Notes: generated from the letters alone by a model not told the origin. Shown: positions 15,588 through 23,657, counted from the first letter of the stretch. The stretch is DNA of 36,137 nt from Oscillospiraceae bacterium (GCA_015064285.1 SVSN01000024.1:1-36137), one strand, 5' to 3'. A program made the numbers and translations.

Positions 15588-16038
15588 ATACCAAATCCAT
15601 CCATACACACCGGAATATCTGGAAGATGTGACCGCTATCGAGAAGGCATCCTTTTCCTGCCCATGGTCGGCGGACAGTTTCCGGCAGGCAGGCGATATGG
15701 AAAACAGTATTTTTCTGGTTGCCGCTGCGGAAAAAACGGTCGTGGGGTTTGGCTGTATTCTGCTGGCTGCCGGAGAAGGCGAGCTGGTGGACATTGCCGT
15801 ACTGCCGGCGTACCGTAAAAAAGGGCTGGGGCAGATGCTGATGACCGCACTGCTGACACAGGCAAGAGAACAGGGAACGGAAAATCTGTATCTGGAAGTG
15901 CGGCAGTCCAATACCCCTGCCAGAAATCTGTATGAAAAGAACGGTTTTACAGCCATCGGGATCCGGAAAAAGTATTACCGGGAGCCGGTGGAAGATGCGG
16001 TGCTGATGTGCTGCAGACTGGCAGAAGAAACCGAATAA
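15580..16038 (+). CDS. rimI: Ribosomal protein S18 alanine N-acetyltransferase family (RimI)
   Basis: A 152-residue GNAT acetyltransferase. The acetyl-CoA motif is VLPAYRKKGLGQMLM (R/Q-x2-G-x-G/A), followed by LEVRQSNTPARNLYEKNGF and a late KYYREPVEDAVLM, the RimI signature. It would acetylate the N-terminus of ribosomal protein S18. The ATG at 15580 is preferred over the one at 15571 because AAGGAGG ends at 15570, giving a 9-bp spacing. It overlaps the phosphatase gene and lies 12 bp before tsaD, an association seen across bacteria. Confidence 0.9.
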   Translation: MHEYQIHPYTPEYLEDVTAIEKASFSCPWSADSFRQAGDMENSIFLVAAAEKTVVGFGCILLAAGEGELVDIAVLPAYRKKGLGQMLMTALLTQAREQGTENLYLEVRQSNTPARNLYEKNGFTAIGIRKKYYREPVEDAVLMCCRLAEETE

Positions 16039-16050
16039 GGAAAGAAGATC

Positions 16051-17115
16051 ATGCTTATTTTTGCCATAGAAAGTTCCTGTGACGAAACAGCCGCCGCCAT
16101 TCTGGAAGCGGAAGAAACGGCGGAAGGCCACAGACTGACCCTGCGGGCCAATATCGTTTCCTCGCAGATTGCCATACATGCTCTGTACGGCGGCGTGGTA
16201 CCGGAGATTGCCAGCCGCGCCCATTCGGAAGCCATTTCGAAAGTAGCTGCGGATGCCTTTGCCGAAGCCGGCGTGACCCCGGAAGAAATCGATGCGGTGG
16301 CGGTGACATATGCCCCCGGCCTGATCGGTTCGCTGCTGGTGGGTGTCAGCTTTGCCAAGGCGTTTGCCTCCGTGCATAAGATCCCGCTGATCCCGGTGAA
16401 TCATATCAAAGCCCATGTGGCTGCGGCCTATCTGACATCTCCCGAACTGAAGCCGCCCTATCTGGCACTGGTGGTGTCCGGCGGGCATACATCCCTGTAT
16501 GAGGTGTCCGATTACCAGACCTTCCGGGAAATCGGCGGTACCCGTGATGATGCCGCGGGAGAAGCTTTTGATAAAGTGGGACGGGTGATGGGGCTGCCGT
16601 ATCCCGGCGGTGCGGCCATGGACAAGCTGGCGGCCAAAGGACTGGAGACCTACGATCCCAAAGGGAAGGGAAGACTGAAATTCCCCTCACCCGCCATTCC
16701 GGATGATACGCTGGATTTCTCTTTCAGCGGTCTGAAAACGGCGGTGATCAATCATATCCATACCACAAAACAGCGCCTGGGCGGAGAAGACACAGAACTG
16801 CCGGAAGAGACCCGGGCGGAGATTGCAGCTGCCTTCACCTGTGCTGTGACGGAAGGAATTGCTGCCAAACTGGATGCAGCGCTGAAACAAGGCACCTATT
16901 CCACGGTTGTTATGGCCGGCGGTGTGGCTGCCAATTCCCATCTGCGTCGGGCAGTGGAAACGGTATGCCGGAAGCGGAAGACTGCCTTTGTGGTGCCGCC
17001 GCTGTCTCTGTGCGGTGACAATGCCGCCATGGTGTCTGCCTGCGGGTATCACCTGTACCGGTGCGGCGTCCGCGGAGATTCCACGCTGAATGCCTTTGCC
17101 AATCTGGAAGAATAA
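16051..17115 (+). CDS. tsaD: tRNA N6-threonylcarbamoyladenosine transferase TsaD
   Basis: A 354-residue ASKHA-fold enzyme that transfers the threonylcarbamoyl group to A37 of ANN-decoding tRNAs. Seen motifs are IESSCDETAAAI at the N-terminus, the iron-binding HIKAH (H118, H122), VVSGGHTSLY, DKVGRVMGLPYPGG and a C-terminal VAANSHLR with LCGDNAAM. Length is standard. Its partners TsaB and TsaE are not in this window, although they are commonly adjacent in related genomes. Ribosome site AAGGAAAGAAG precedes the ATG. No terminator was found after it. Confidence 0.97.
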   Translation: MLIFAIESSCDETAAAILEAEETAEGHRLTLRANIVSSQIAIHALYGGVVPEIASRAHSEAISKVAADAFAEAGVTPEEIDAVAVTYAPGLIGSLLVGVSFAKAFASVHKIPLIPVNHIKAHVAAAYLTSPELKPPYLALVVSGGHTSLYEVSDYQTFREIGGTRDDAAGEAFDKVGRVMGLPYPGGAAMDKLAAKGLETYDPKGKGRLKFPSPAIPDDTLDFSFSGLKTAVINHIHTTKQRLGGEDTELPEETRAEIAAAFTCAVTEGIAAKLDAALKQGTYSTVVMAGGVAANSHLRRAVETVCRKRKTAFVVPPLSLCGDNAAMVSACGYHLYRCGVRGDSTLNAFANLEE

Positions 17116-17142
17116 CCGCATATTCTGCCGGGAACACATTGG

Positions 17143-17151
17143 TTTTCCACA
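17143..17151 (+). promoter_or_regulatory. DnaA-box-like sequence before dnaD
   Basis: TTTTCCACA differs by one base from the DnaA box TTATCCACA and lies about 70 bp before the DnaD-like gene. A single degenerate box is weak evidence. Confidence 0.25.
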
Positions 17152-17214
17152 GGATGTGCCGCGTGAAGAGACTATAAACAGTACGATAAGAAGAAATACG
17201 ATTACAACTGAAAT

Positions 17215-18237
17215 ATGAAAATTACACCCGTTTATGAAAATCAGGTGTTTGTGGTGCCTCAGGATAAAGTGTGCCGGCGGCTTTCCACAGCCACGAGGGA
17301 AGAACTGGCGGTACTGCTTTCCGTTCTGGCGGATCCTGTGTTTACACCTTCAGACCGTGCCTCCGCACTGAATCTGACGGAAAAAACCTTTCTGGACGCA
17401 CTTGCCGTATGGCAGCGGGAAGGGGTTCTTGCCATCACGGAGACCGGAGACAGTACGGTGCATGCTTCTGCCGCTGAGAAAGCAGAACAGAACCCCGGCC
17501 GTACTCCGGCAGACGCAGATTCCGCAAGGAAGACACCTGCGAAAAAGAATATGCACGCCCGGCGGGAGCTGCCGCATTATGCTGCTGCCGACGCGGCGGA
17601 TTACCTGGAGCATCACGAGGAGATCAAGAGTCTGGTGGACTGCTGTCAGAATATCAGCGGAGATATGTTCAGCACGGCGGAAACGGAGATCCTGATCGGT
17701 ATGCATGATTATCTGGCGCTGAGTCCGGAATATATTATGCTGCTGTTTGCCCATGCCAAGAAGCTGGGAAAAAAATCTGTCCGCTATGTGGAAACCCTGG
17801 CGATCCGGTTCTTTGACGAAGGTGTGACCGGATATAAAGAGCTGGAAGAACGACTGCAGACCATTGAAAAAGTGGAATCGGCAGAACAATACATACGGAA
17901 GCTTTTCGGCATGAACGGCCGTGCGCTGATCGCTAAGGAAAAAGCCATGGTGGAAAAATGGATCCTCACCATGCATTACGACCGGCCCATCATCGAAAAA
18001 GCATACGAAGTGACCATCAGCAACACCGGAAAACCGTCTGTGTCCTACGCCAACGCGGTGCTGGAAAACTGGTACAAGGCAGGGCTGGGAACGCTGGAGG
18101 AAATCGAAGCCTCCATTGCGGAATACCAGAAAAACCGGGAAGATGGAAAAAACGGCGAAGGCAAACCGGAAGGCACCAGTTTCGATACCGATGATTTCTT
18201 TGCCGCCGCCCTGCGCAGATCCTACGGCGATGAATAG
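17215..18237 (+). CDS. dnaD: DnaD-domain primosomal protein
   Basis: A 340-residue protein with a winged-helix-like N-terminal part (about residues 1-90), a charged linker (about residues 90-115) and a C-terminal DnaD/DnaB2-type domain (about residues 195-300). The domain end shows YDRPIIEKAYEVTISNTGKP followed by YANAVLENWYKAG, matching the YxxxIxxAY...W pattern of the family. In Firmicutes DnaD takes part in helicase loading at origins and stalled forks. It lies 8 bp before a DnaC/DnaI-like ATPase gene, an expected partner. The ribosome site before 17215 is poor; the start was chosen because the N-terminus MKITPVYENQVFVVP looks complete. Confidence 0.88.
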   Translation: MKITPVYENQVFVVPQDKVCRRLSTATREELAVLLSVLADPVFTPSDRASALNLTEKTFLDALAVWQREGVLAITETGDSTVHASAAEKAEQNPGRTPADADSARKTPAKKNMHARRELPHYAAADAADYLEHHEEIKSLVDCCQNISGDMFSTAETEILIGMHDYLALSPEYIMLLFAHAKKLGKKSVRYVETLAIRFFDEGVTGYKELEERLQTIEKVESAEQYIRKLFGMNGRALIAKEKAMVEKWILTMHYDRPIIEKAYEVTISNTGKPSVSYANAVLENWYKAGLGTLEEIEASIAEYQKNREDGKNGEGKPEGTSFDTDDFFAAALRRSYGDE

Positions 18238-18245
18238 GAGGAAGT

Positions 18246-19220
18246 ATGGCATACAACCGTGATAATATCCAGAAGGTGAAAGAGCTTCTGAATGCCCGGC
18301 GGTCGGACGCTGTGTCCACCAGCATGCGCCGGAAAGCGGAAATGGAAGCCAGAATCCCCGGATATGCCGAACTGGAAAATGCTCTGGCCGGTACAGGCGC
18401 CCGGATCATGCAGGCCGCTTTTTCCCATACGCTGGACGATGCCACTGTAGCGGCGATCCGGGAAGACAACCGGCGGCTGCGGGAACAGAAAGGCGCGCTG
18501 CTGCAGCGGTACGGGTATCCGGCGGACTATACAGACATTCACTATACCTGTGAAGCCTGTTCGGATACCGGCTACCGGGGGATTGAGATGTGCGTCTGCA
18601 TGCGGCGGGAGCTGATTCAGGCCGGTGTGGAAAGCGCAGGTCTGGCTTCTTTGATAAAAACACAGAGTTTTGAAACATTCAGTCTTGATTTTTACGAAAA
18701 TCATGATAGAATAATTATGGAAAACAACGTGCGCAGGCTGCGTCAGTTTGCGGATACTTTTTCGGCGGACACCAGTGAAAGCTGGCTGTTTGCCGGTGCT
18801 ACGGGACTGGGGAAAACCCACCTGTCCACAGCGGTAGCCGGTGTGGTGATCAGCCGGGGATTTGATGTGATCTACGACTCGGTTCAGGAGATTCTGGCCG
18901 TGTATGAGGAAGACCGGTTCAGTCACGGGGAAGGGACGCAGCATCAGCGGGGCCGTACCGTGGAAAGCCTCTTGGAATGTGACCTGCTGATTATGGACGA
19001 CCTTGGTACAGAACTGACCAACCAGTTTACGGTATCCAGCCTGTACAGTATGATCAATACCCGGATCAACCGGGGGAAATCCACGATTATCAATACCAAT
19101 CTGACCCAGTCGGAAATCCGCAGCCGGTATACGGACCGTATTGCCAGCCGTCTGTTCGGCGAATACAAACCGCTGCTCTTCAAGGGTGTGGATGTCCGTG
19201 CCCAGAAGCTGAGAAAATAA
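18246..19220 (+). CDS. DnaC/DnaI-like helicase-loader ATPase
   Basis: A 324-residue AAA+ ATPase. Walker A is GATGLGKTH (about residues 184-192) and Walker B is LLIMDDLGTE. An NTNLTQSEIRSRYTDRIASRL segment holds the sensor and arginine-finger region. The N-terminal domain contains a cysteine cluster C102, C105, C116, C118 that could bind zinc, as in DnaI-type loaders. It loads the replicative helicase together with DnaD in Firmicutes. AGGAGGAAGT gives a strong ribosome site 8 bp after dnaD. IstB of insertion elements has the same fold, but there is no IstA or IS around it and the N-terminal domain argues for a loader. Confidence 0.88.
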   Translation: MAYNRDNIQKVKELLNARRSDAVSTSMRRKAEMEARIPGYAELENALAGTGARIMQAAFSHTLDDATVAAIREDNRRLREQKGALLQRYGYPADYTDIHYTCEACSDTGYRGIEMCVCMRRELIQAGVESAGLASLIKTQSFETFSLDFYENHDRIIMENNVRRLRQFADTFSADTSESWLFAGATGLGKTHLSTAVAGVVISRGFDVIYDSVQEILAVYEEDRFSHGEGTQHQRGRTVESLLECDLLIMDDLGTELTNQFTVSSLYSMINTRINRGKSTIINTNLTQSEIRSRYTDRIASRLFGEYKPLLFKGVDVRAQKLRK

Positions 19221-19427
19221 CTGACAATACGGAAAGGAAAGTCTGAGTACATTCCGAAAACACCTGCAGCTGGGAAAACCAGCAGGGGATGGAATTTCCG
19301 GCGGAAGCCTCATACGAAGGCAGTGTGAAAGCATTCCTGCAGGGATGCTTTCAGTGAATTTTGTTCCCCCCGGGCACGGTGCCCGTAAACATATGAAAAT
19401 TTTTTGATCCTTAAGGAGGATATACAA
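19221..19427 (+). promoter_or_regulatory. Structured leader before the TIM-barrel gene
   Basis: A 207-bp gap with several inverted repeats. GCTGG (19269-19273) pairs with CCAGC (19279-19283), flanked by ATTCC (19251-19255) with GGAAT (19291-19295). GCCT (19307-19310) pairs with AGGC (19318-19321). TGAAAGCAT (19326-19334) pairs perfectly with ATGCTTTCA (19345-19353). CGGGCA (19371-19376) pairs with TGCCCG (19380-19385). A strong AAGGAGG ribosome site follows. I could not match it to a known riboswitch class, and no clear promoter is visible inside it. Confidence 0.45.
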
Positions 19428-20291
19428 ATGAAAATTGGCGCAATGGTTGAATCTTTCCGTCTCGGTTTCCGCGGCGGCGTGGAAAAGGCTGCCTCTCTGG
19501 GCGTAGCCGGTATCCAGGCATATGCAACCAACTGGGGTGAACTGGCTGTTGACCAGATGACCGATGCAAAGGCAAAGGAAGTTCTGGACATCGTAAAGTC
19601 CAACGGTCTGGTGTTCTCTGCTATCTGCGGTGACTACGGCTACGGCTTCGACGATCCCGAAAAGAACCCCGAAATGATCGAAAAGTCCAAGAGAATCATC
19701 GATCTGGCCAAGAAGCTGGAATGCGACATCGTTACCACCCACATCCACAAGGTTCCCGAAGAAGAATGTGCCGTTAAGGAAGTTATGCGCAAGGCATGCC
19801 GTGAACTGGCTGTATACGCTGACTCCATCGGTTCCGCATTTGCACTGGAAACCGGTCCCGAATTCGGCGAAGTGCTGGGCGGCTTCCTGGACAGCCTGGG
19901 CGCAAACGGTGTTCGCGTAAACTTTGACCCTGCCAACCTGGTAATGGTAGCCGGCGACCGTCCGGAAAACGCTCTGAAGTACATCGGCAAGTACGTTGTT
20001 CACACCCACGCCAAGGACGGTATCAAGCTGCACAAGCCTGCTGAAGGCGAAGTTATCATCGGCGAAGAAGCACAGGAACACGCAGAACTGGCCAAGATGG
20101 GTCACGAATATCTGGAACTGCCTCTGGGTAAGGGCGGCGTTGATTTCGATATCTATCTGCCTGCTCTGTCTGCTGCCGGTTTTGACGGTTTCCTGACCAT
20201 CGAAAGAGAATGCGGCGACGCTCCCGAAAAGGATATCGCTATGGCGGTTGAGTTCCTGCGCGAAAAGCTGGCCAAGTACAACCTGGGCTGA
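19428..20291 (+). CDS. Sugar phosphate isomerase/epimerase-like TIM-barrel protein
   Basis: A 287-residue xylose isomerase-like TIM barrel (AP endonuclease 2 superfamily). The metal-binding residues of the superfamily can be placed: Glu in ALETGPEFG, Asp in NFDPANLVM, His in HTHAKDGI and Glu in TIERECGD. Members isomerise or epimerise sugars or inositol derivatives; the substrate here is unknown. Codons are strongly biased (CTG, AAG, GGC and GTT-rich), unlike the neighbours, which suggests high expression. The ATG at 19428 follows AAGGAGGATATACAA; an in-frame extension upstream is not needed. YfcE-like phosphodiesterase follows by 9 bp. Confidence 0.85.
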   Translation: MKIGAMVESFRLGFRGGVEKAASLGVAGIQAYATNWGELAVDQMTDAKAKEVLDIVKSNGLVFSAICGDYGYGFDDPEKNPEMIEKSKRIIDLAKKLECDIVTTHIHKVPEEECAVKEVMRKACRELAVYADSIGSAFALETGPEFGEVLGGFLDSLGANGVRVNFDPANLVMVAGDRPENALKYIGKYVVHTHAKDGIKLHKPAEGEVIIGEEAQEHAELAKMGHEYLELPLGKGGVDFDIYLPALSAAGFDGFLTIERECGDAPEKDIAMAVEFLREKLAKYNLG

Positions 20292-20300
20292 GTCTGACAC

Positions 20301-20834
20301 ATGAAGCTGCTTATTGCCTCAGATATCCACGGTTCTGCGTACTGGTGCCGGAAGCTGGCGGAGGCCTTTGCCGTCTCCGGTGCGGATAAGCTGGTATTTC
20401 TCGGCGACATTCTGTACCATGGTCCCCGCAATGATCTGCCGGACGAGTATGCGCCCAAGGCAGTGATCGAAATGCTGAATCCCCTGGCGGATAAAATCAT
20501 CTGCGTCAGAGGAAACTGCGAATCCGAAGTGGACGGTATGGTACTTTCTTTTCCGGTCTCTGCCGATTATGGTGTGATCGCGGATGAAAAAGCCACCATG
20601 TATCTTTCCCACGGACACAGGGAAGTGCCGAAAATGGTACCCGGTACGGTATATCTGACGGGACATACCCATGTGCCGCTGGCGGAAGAAACCGATGGAT
20701 ACATCCACCTCAATCCCGGTTCCGTTTCCATTCCCAAGGAAAACAGTCCCCACAGCTATATGCTGTACGAAAACGGCGTGTTTACCTGGCATGATCTGGA
20801 TAACGGTGCGGAATACAAACGTTATATTCTGTAA
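20301..20834 (+). CDS. yfcE: YfcE-family metallophosphodiesterase
   Basis: A 177-residue calcineurin-like phosphoesterase. All five metal and catalytic blocks are present in order: SDIHG, FLGDIL, RGNCE, SHGH and TGHTH. YfcE-type proteins hydrolyse phosphodiesters in vitro with Mn(II); the physiological substrate is not established. The gene sits 9 bp after the TIM-barrel gene and lacks a good ribosome site, so coupled translation is likely. A hairpin terminator follows. Confidence 0.9.
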   Translation: MKLLIASDIHGSAYWCRKLAEAFAVSGADKLVFLGDILYHGPRNDLPDEYAPKAVIEMLNPLADKIICVRGNCESEVDGMVLSFPVSADYGVIADEKATMYLSHGHREVPKMVPGTVYLTGHTHVPLAEETDGYIHLNPGSVSIPKENSPHSYMLYENGVFTWHDLDNGAEYKRYIL

Positions 20835-20840
20835 AACAAG

Positions 20841-20881
20841 GCTCCTTTGTCCGAACGGATGGAGGAGCTTTGGCTTTGTTT
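20841..20881 (+). terminator. Probable terminator after yfcE
   Basis: GCTCCT (20841-20846) pairs with AGGAGC (20863-20868), with an inner TCCG/CGGA stem, followed by a T-rich run interrupted by GGC. Confidence 0.6.
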
Positions 20882-20932
20882 ACAATAATAATTAATAGTT
20901 TTCGGTAAATCTGCTGAAAAAGCAGGGAGCTA

Positions 20933-20961
20933 TTGACAATACGGGGAAATAGGGTTATAAT
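20933..20961 (+). promoter_or_regulatory. Perfect-consensus promoter of the secreted protein gene
   Basis: TTGACA (20933-20938), 17 bp, TATAAT (20956-20961). An exact sigma-A consensus is rare for a protein gene and suggests strong expression. Confidence 0.9.
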
Positions 20962-21024
20962 GGCTTTACTGGAATGTAAAACTGTTCCAAAAACTATTTT
21001 TTCAACAACAGGAAGGTATGCATT

Positions 21025-21675
21025 ATGAAAAAGCTGCTTGCTATGATTATGGCTGCCGTATGCGTTCTGGGCGCTGCCGTTGCCGTATCTGCTGAAATCT
21101 CCTTCAGTGAAACCGAACCCAAAGATATCGGTGAATTTCTGCTGGAATACGGCCCCGGTGAAGAAGAAATGACCGAACACGGCGGAAACTTCTCCAACCT
21201 GGCAACCGGCGGACAGAGCTTCTGCAACAAGATGGACGGCTGGGCTCGCTATGAATTCTCCGTTGACGTTGACGGCGTATATGCATTTGTAGTGGATTAC
21301 ATCGCCCGTGAAGGCAAGGCACGTTCCATCGACGTAGCCATCGACGACAAGGGCAACAACCAGTGGGTTGACCTGGTGGAAGCAGGTCCGGAAGACCACC
21401 GTTACGCCATCATCACCGCCGAGCTGACCGCCGGCAAGCACAACTTCTTCATCATGGCCCCCACCGGCTTTGACGATGATGCTGTAAAGAGCTGTGACGT
21501 TTACGGCTGGGATCTGTATCTGGTAGAAGAAATCGTTCCCGAAACCGAAGCGGAAACCGTTGCCGCTGCTGAAGAAGCACCCGCAGCACCTCAGACCTTC
21601 GACGCAGGTATCGTTGCCGCCGTTGCTTCCCTGGTTGCTGCCGCAGGTTACGCTGTAAGCAAGAAGAGCAGATAA
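21025..21675 (+). CDS. Secreted protein with CBM-like domain and PQTFD wall-sorting-like tail
   Basis: A 216-residue exported protein. Residues 1-23 are a Sec signal peptide with a likely cut after VSA. Residues about 30-170 look like a small beta-sandwich of the CBM6/CBM35 type (WARYEFSVDVDGVYAFVVDY, later TAGKHNFFIM and CDVYGWDLYLVEE); this is a resemblance, not a proven match. A Glu/Ala-rich linker follows (residues about 171-192), then PQTFD, a hydrophobic stretch AGIVAAVASLVAAAGYAV and the basic end SKKSR. That tail has the order of a sortase signal (motif, membrane segment, positive tail) but not an LPXTG motif. Codon choice is that of a highly expressed gene and the promoter is perfect consensus. 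No neighbour hints at its role. Confidence 0.75.
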   Translation: MKKLLAMIMAAVCVLGAAVAVSAEISFSETEPKDIGEFLLEYGPGEEEMTEHGGNFSNLATGGQSFCNKMDGWARYEFSVDVDGVYAFVVDYIAREGKARSIDVAIDDKGNNQWVDLVEAGPEDHRYAIITAELTAGKHNFFIMAPTGFDDDAVKSCDVYGWDLYLVEEIVPETEAETVAAAEEAPAAPQTFDAGIVAAVASLVAAAGYAVSKKSR

Positions 21676-21689
21676 GTTCTGTAAAAAAC

Positions 21690-21724
21690 AAAAGCTCCGT
21701 ATCGTAAAGGTACGGAGTTTTTTG
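21690..21724 (+). terminator. Intrinsic terminator after the secreted protein gene
   Basis: CTCCGTA (21695-21701) and TACGGAG (21711-21717) around a short loop, followed by TTTTTT. Confidence 0.88.
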
Positions 21725-21743
21725 TGTATTAACGAAGAAAAAA

Positions 21744-21775
21744 GAAAAAAGACGATCCATATAGAATCGTCTCTC
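21744..21775 (-). terminator. Terminator of tRNA-Leu copy A
   Basis: On the - strand AGACGAT and ATCGTCT form a 7-bp stem, followed by TTTTTT. Confidence 0.85.
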
Positions 21776-21776
21776 A

Positions 21777-21861
21777 TGCGGGCAAGAGGACTTGAACCTC
21801 CACCGGTGCAATACCGACTAGAACCTGAATCTAGCGCGTCTGCCAATTCCGCCATGCCCGC
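21777..21861 (-). tRNA. tRNA-Leu (CAG anticodon), copy A
   Basis: An 85-nt type II tRNA on the - strand. Acceptor arms GCGGGCA and TGCCCGC pair fully, discriminator is A as required for leucine tRNA, anticodon stem CTAGA/TCTAG holds the loop TTCAGGT (anticodon CAG), a long variable arm follows, and the T-arm has GGTTCAAGTCC. CCA is not encoded. It is identical to the copy at 25963-26047. Confidence 0.96.
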
Positions 21862-21902
21862 ATATTTCTTTCGCTTCAGGGGCTCTCCCTGACAGCTCCT
21901 AT

Positions 21903-21931
21903 ATTATACACGAACGCCTTTGTTTTGTCAA
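21903..21931 (-). promoter_or_regulatory. Perfect-consensus promoter of tRNA-Leu copy A
   Basis: On the - strand TTGACA (21931-21926), 17 bp, TATAAT (21908-21903). The 60 bp beyond it (21951-22011) are AT-rich with no gene seen. Confidence 0.9.
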
Positions 21932-22011
21932 TACCTTTTTAAAACTTTTTTTGTTTTTTATGCTGTTTTGCTTTCGGCCGCAGTATATATGACAATAATA
22001 GTGTTTTAATG

Positions 22012-22040
22012 TTGACAAATATCGTGCGGTGTGTTATACT
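22012..22040 (+). promoter_or_regulatory. Sigma-A promoter for the FtsX-ABC operon
   Basis: TTGACA (22012-22017), 17 bp, TATACT (22035-22040), 33 bp before the first permease start and divergent to the tRNA-Leu promoter. Confidence 0.85.
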
Positions 22041-22073
22041 ACATACAACGATATTTATAGAACGGAGAATGCT

Positions 22074-23657
22074 ATGTTCCGGTTACAGACCATCTTCTGC
22101 AGTGTCCTGCGCCACCACCGGAGAAATCTGATCTCCTGTCTGCTTCTGGCAGCTGTTCTGTCTGTGGTTTTCTGTTCGCTTCTGTATGCGGACTTTGCGG
22201 AAACAGACGCGGCAGCCATCCGTGAGCTGTACAGCCGGCGATATGCGGTTGCCTTCCGGGATGAGCTGCAGTATAATCCGGACTATCCTCACTGGTCGGA
22301 ATTTGAGATTTTGTTAAACGGTACCTCATCAACCGAGGGAAAACCGGATATCTTTTTCGATGAAGCGGTGATGGCGGCCTATGACCATCCCTATTCTGTA
22401 ACGCTGTCCTTGTTTGAGACCCTGGGGGCAAAGGAGTACTGTACGGATTACGCACTGGCATATGCGGATACGGCATATGTTTTTGCGGAAGCAATCCCCG
22501 ACTGGATGCAGGAGAATCTGGATGCCTTTTTCCGCTCCCATGGCGATATGGCAGTGCCGGAAAAGCTGCTGACGGAGCATATGGTGGTGGGCGGCAGTAT
22601 GGAGGCGTTTACCGGCCTGACGAGAGAGTATTCCTCGTATCTGTACGATTTTATTCTGACGGAGGGCAGGGAACCGGTGAAGGATGAATGTGTGATCACG
22701 GACTTTTATGCTGCTGTGTATGGGAAAACCGTGGGTGACCGGCTGACTCTGTACGACCTGTACGGCAATCCGGTACGGGAGCTGACCATCTCCGGGATAT
22801 ATACAGTGTATGCTGTGGAATGCGGCAGGCGGGCGGATCCGGCCATTCCCGACAGCGGACGCCGTGTCACCGGAATGGACATGATAATGGATTTCTGCGA
22901 CAGTCCTGATTTTGGTACACCTTACGGCAGACTGTGCGAGGATATGGAGGCAACTCAGTATAGACTGGATCATTACAAAGGGGAATACTACTGTGTTTCC
23001 GGCGCCATGCTGTCCCTGATCCATACTGATCTGGAAACCGCATACACTTTCTACGGTACTCCGGAAACCGACGCTGATTTTACCGACCGGCACCACATAA
23101 ACCACTATTTTGCTTATTATGATCTGGCAGATCCGGCATATGAACCGGTATTCGCAGCGGATGCGGCGGCTCTTCTGCCGGATGACTTTGCGGAAGAATT
23201 CACGGTGAAGCCGTTTGCCCATTCCATGACAGTGTATCTCCGGCAGCCGGAAAGCCTTGCAAAGGATGCGGTGCTGCTCCTGCAGGTAACACTGCCCCTG
23301 GCGCTGCTGATTCTGGGGATCGTGGCTGCCGTTCTGGTACGGGAAAACGGGCGGGAAACCGGCATCTGGCTGGGGCTGGGAATCTCCGAAGGGGATGTGA
23401 TCCTGCGCTGTACGGCGGAAAACACCGTGGTGATGGCACTGGCACTGGTTCTGGGTGCTCTCGGCGGCAGCGGAATCCATTGGCTCTGGATGAGGGATTA
23501 CCCCTATCTGCAGATCTCAGAAGTTGTATACACAGTACCGGAGACTGGCTGGCTGTTTGTCCTGCTGATGCTGGCGGCGGAAATTTTGCTTACCGCCGGT
23601 CTTACGGCATTGTATATCCGCATCCGCACACCCATCCGGCTGATCCGACAGGAGTGA
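22074..23657 (+). CDS. FtsX/MacB-like ABC transporter permease (long subunit)
   Basis: A 527-residue permease. One hydrophobic helix lies near the N-terminus (about residues 17-37), then a large extracellular region of some 370 residues, then three helices near the C-terminus (from about residues 402, 446 and 484). This is the MacB/FtsX topology. The ATG at 22074 is placed right after CGGAGAATGCT; an open frame upstream would run through the promoter. The ectodomain is acidic and rich in Tyr and Asp and has no recognised motif. With the two following genes it makes an ABC system for export, lipoprotein release or peptide sensing; which one cannot be said. Confidence 0.82.
   Translation: MFRLQTIFCSVLRHHRRNLISCLLLAAVLSVVFCSLLYADFAETDAAAIRELYSRRYAVAFRDELQYNPDYPHWSEFEILLNGTSSTEGKPDIFFDEAVMAAYDHPYSVTLSLFETLGAKEYCTDYALAYADTAYVFAEAIPDWMQENLDAFFRSHGDMAVPEKLLTEHMVVGGSMEAFTGLTREYSSYLYDFILTEGREPVKDECVITDFYAAVYGKTVGDRLTLYDLYGNPVRELTISGIYTVYAVECGRRADPAIPDSGRRVTGMDMIMDFCDSPDFGTPYGRLCEDMEATQYRLDHYKGEYYCVSGAMLSLIHTDLETAYTFYGTPETDADFTDRHHINHYFAYYDLADPAYEPVFAADAAALLPDDFAEEFTVKPFAHSMTVYLRQPESLAKDAVLLLQVTLPLALLILGIVAAVLVRENGRETGIWLGLGISEGDVILRCTAENTVVMALALVLGALGGSGIHWLWMRDYPYLQISEVVYTVPETGWLFVLLMLAAEILLTAGLTALYIRIRTPIRLIRQE

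Larger units (their letters stand above)
21742..21950. repeat. Direct repeat copy A (tRNA-Leu unit)
   Basis: About 209 bp nearly identical to 25928-26136 in the same orientation, offset 4186 bp. It covers terminator, tRNA, leader and promoter. I count two substitutions in the leader, three in the promoter spacer and a one-base indel beyond the -35 box. Confidence 0.93.

Noticed and set aside
18246..19220. IstB of an IS21-type insertion element
   Set aside because: No IstA, no terminal repeats, and the protein has a separate Cys-containing N-terminal domain and sits after dnaD.
19366..19411. Intrinsic terminator at the CGGGCA/TGCCCG hairpin
   Set aside because: The T-run is about 20 bases away from the stem, too far for a normal intrinsic terminator.
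19221..19427. Known riboswitch (cobalamin, TPP, ZTP, T-box) in the structured leader
   Set aside because: Single short words resemble pieces of these classes, but the conserved cores are not present in order.
18222..20300. 692-codon open frame on the - strand opposite the DnaC-like and TIM-barrel genes
   Set aside because: It spans two unrelated + strand genes and their gap, with no start signal or domain.
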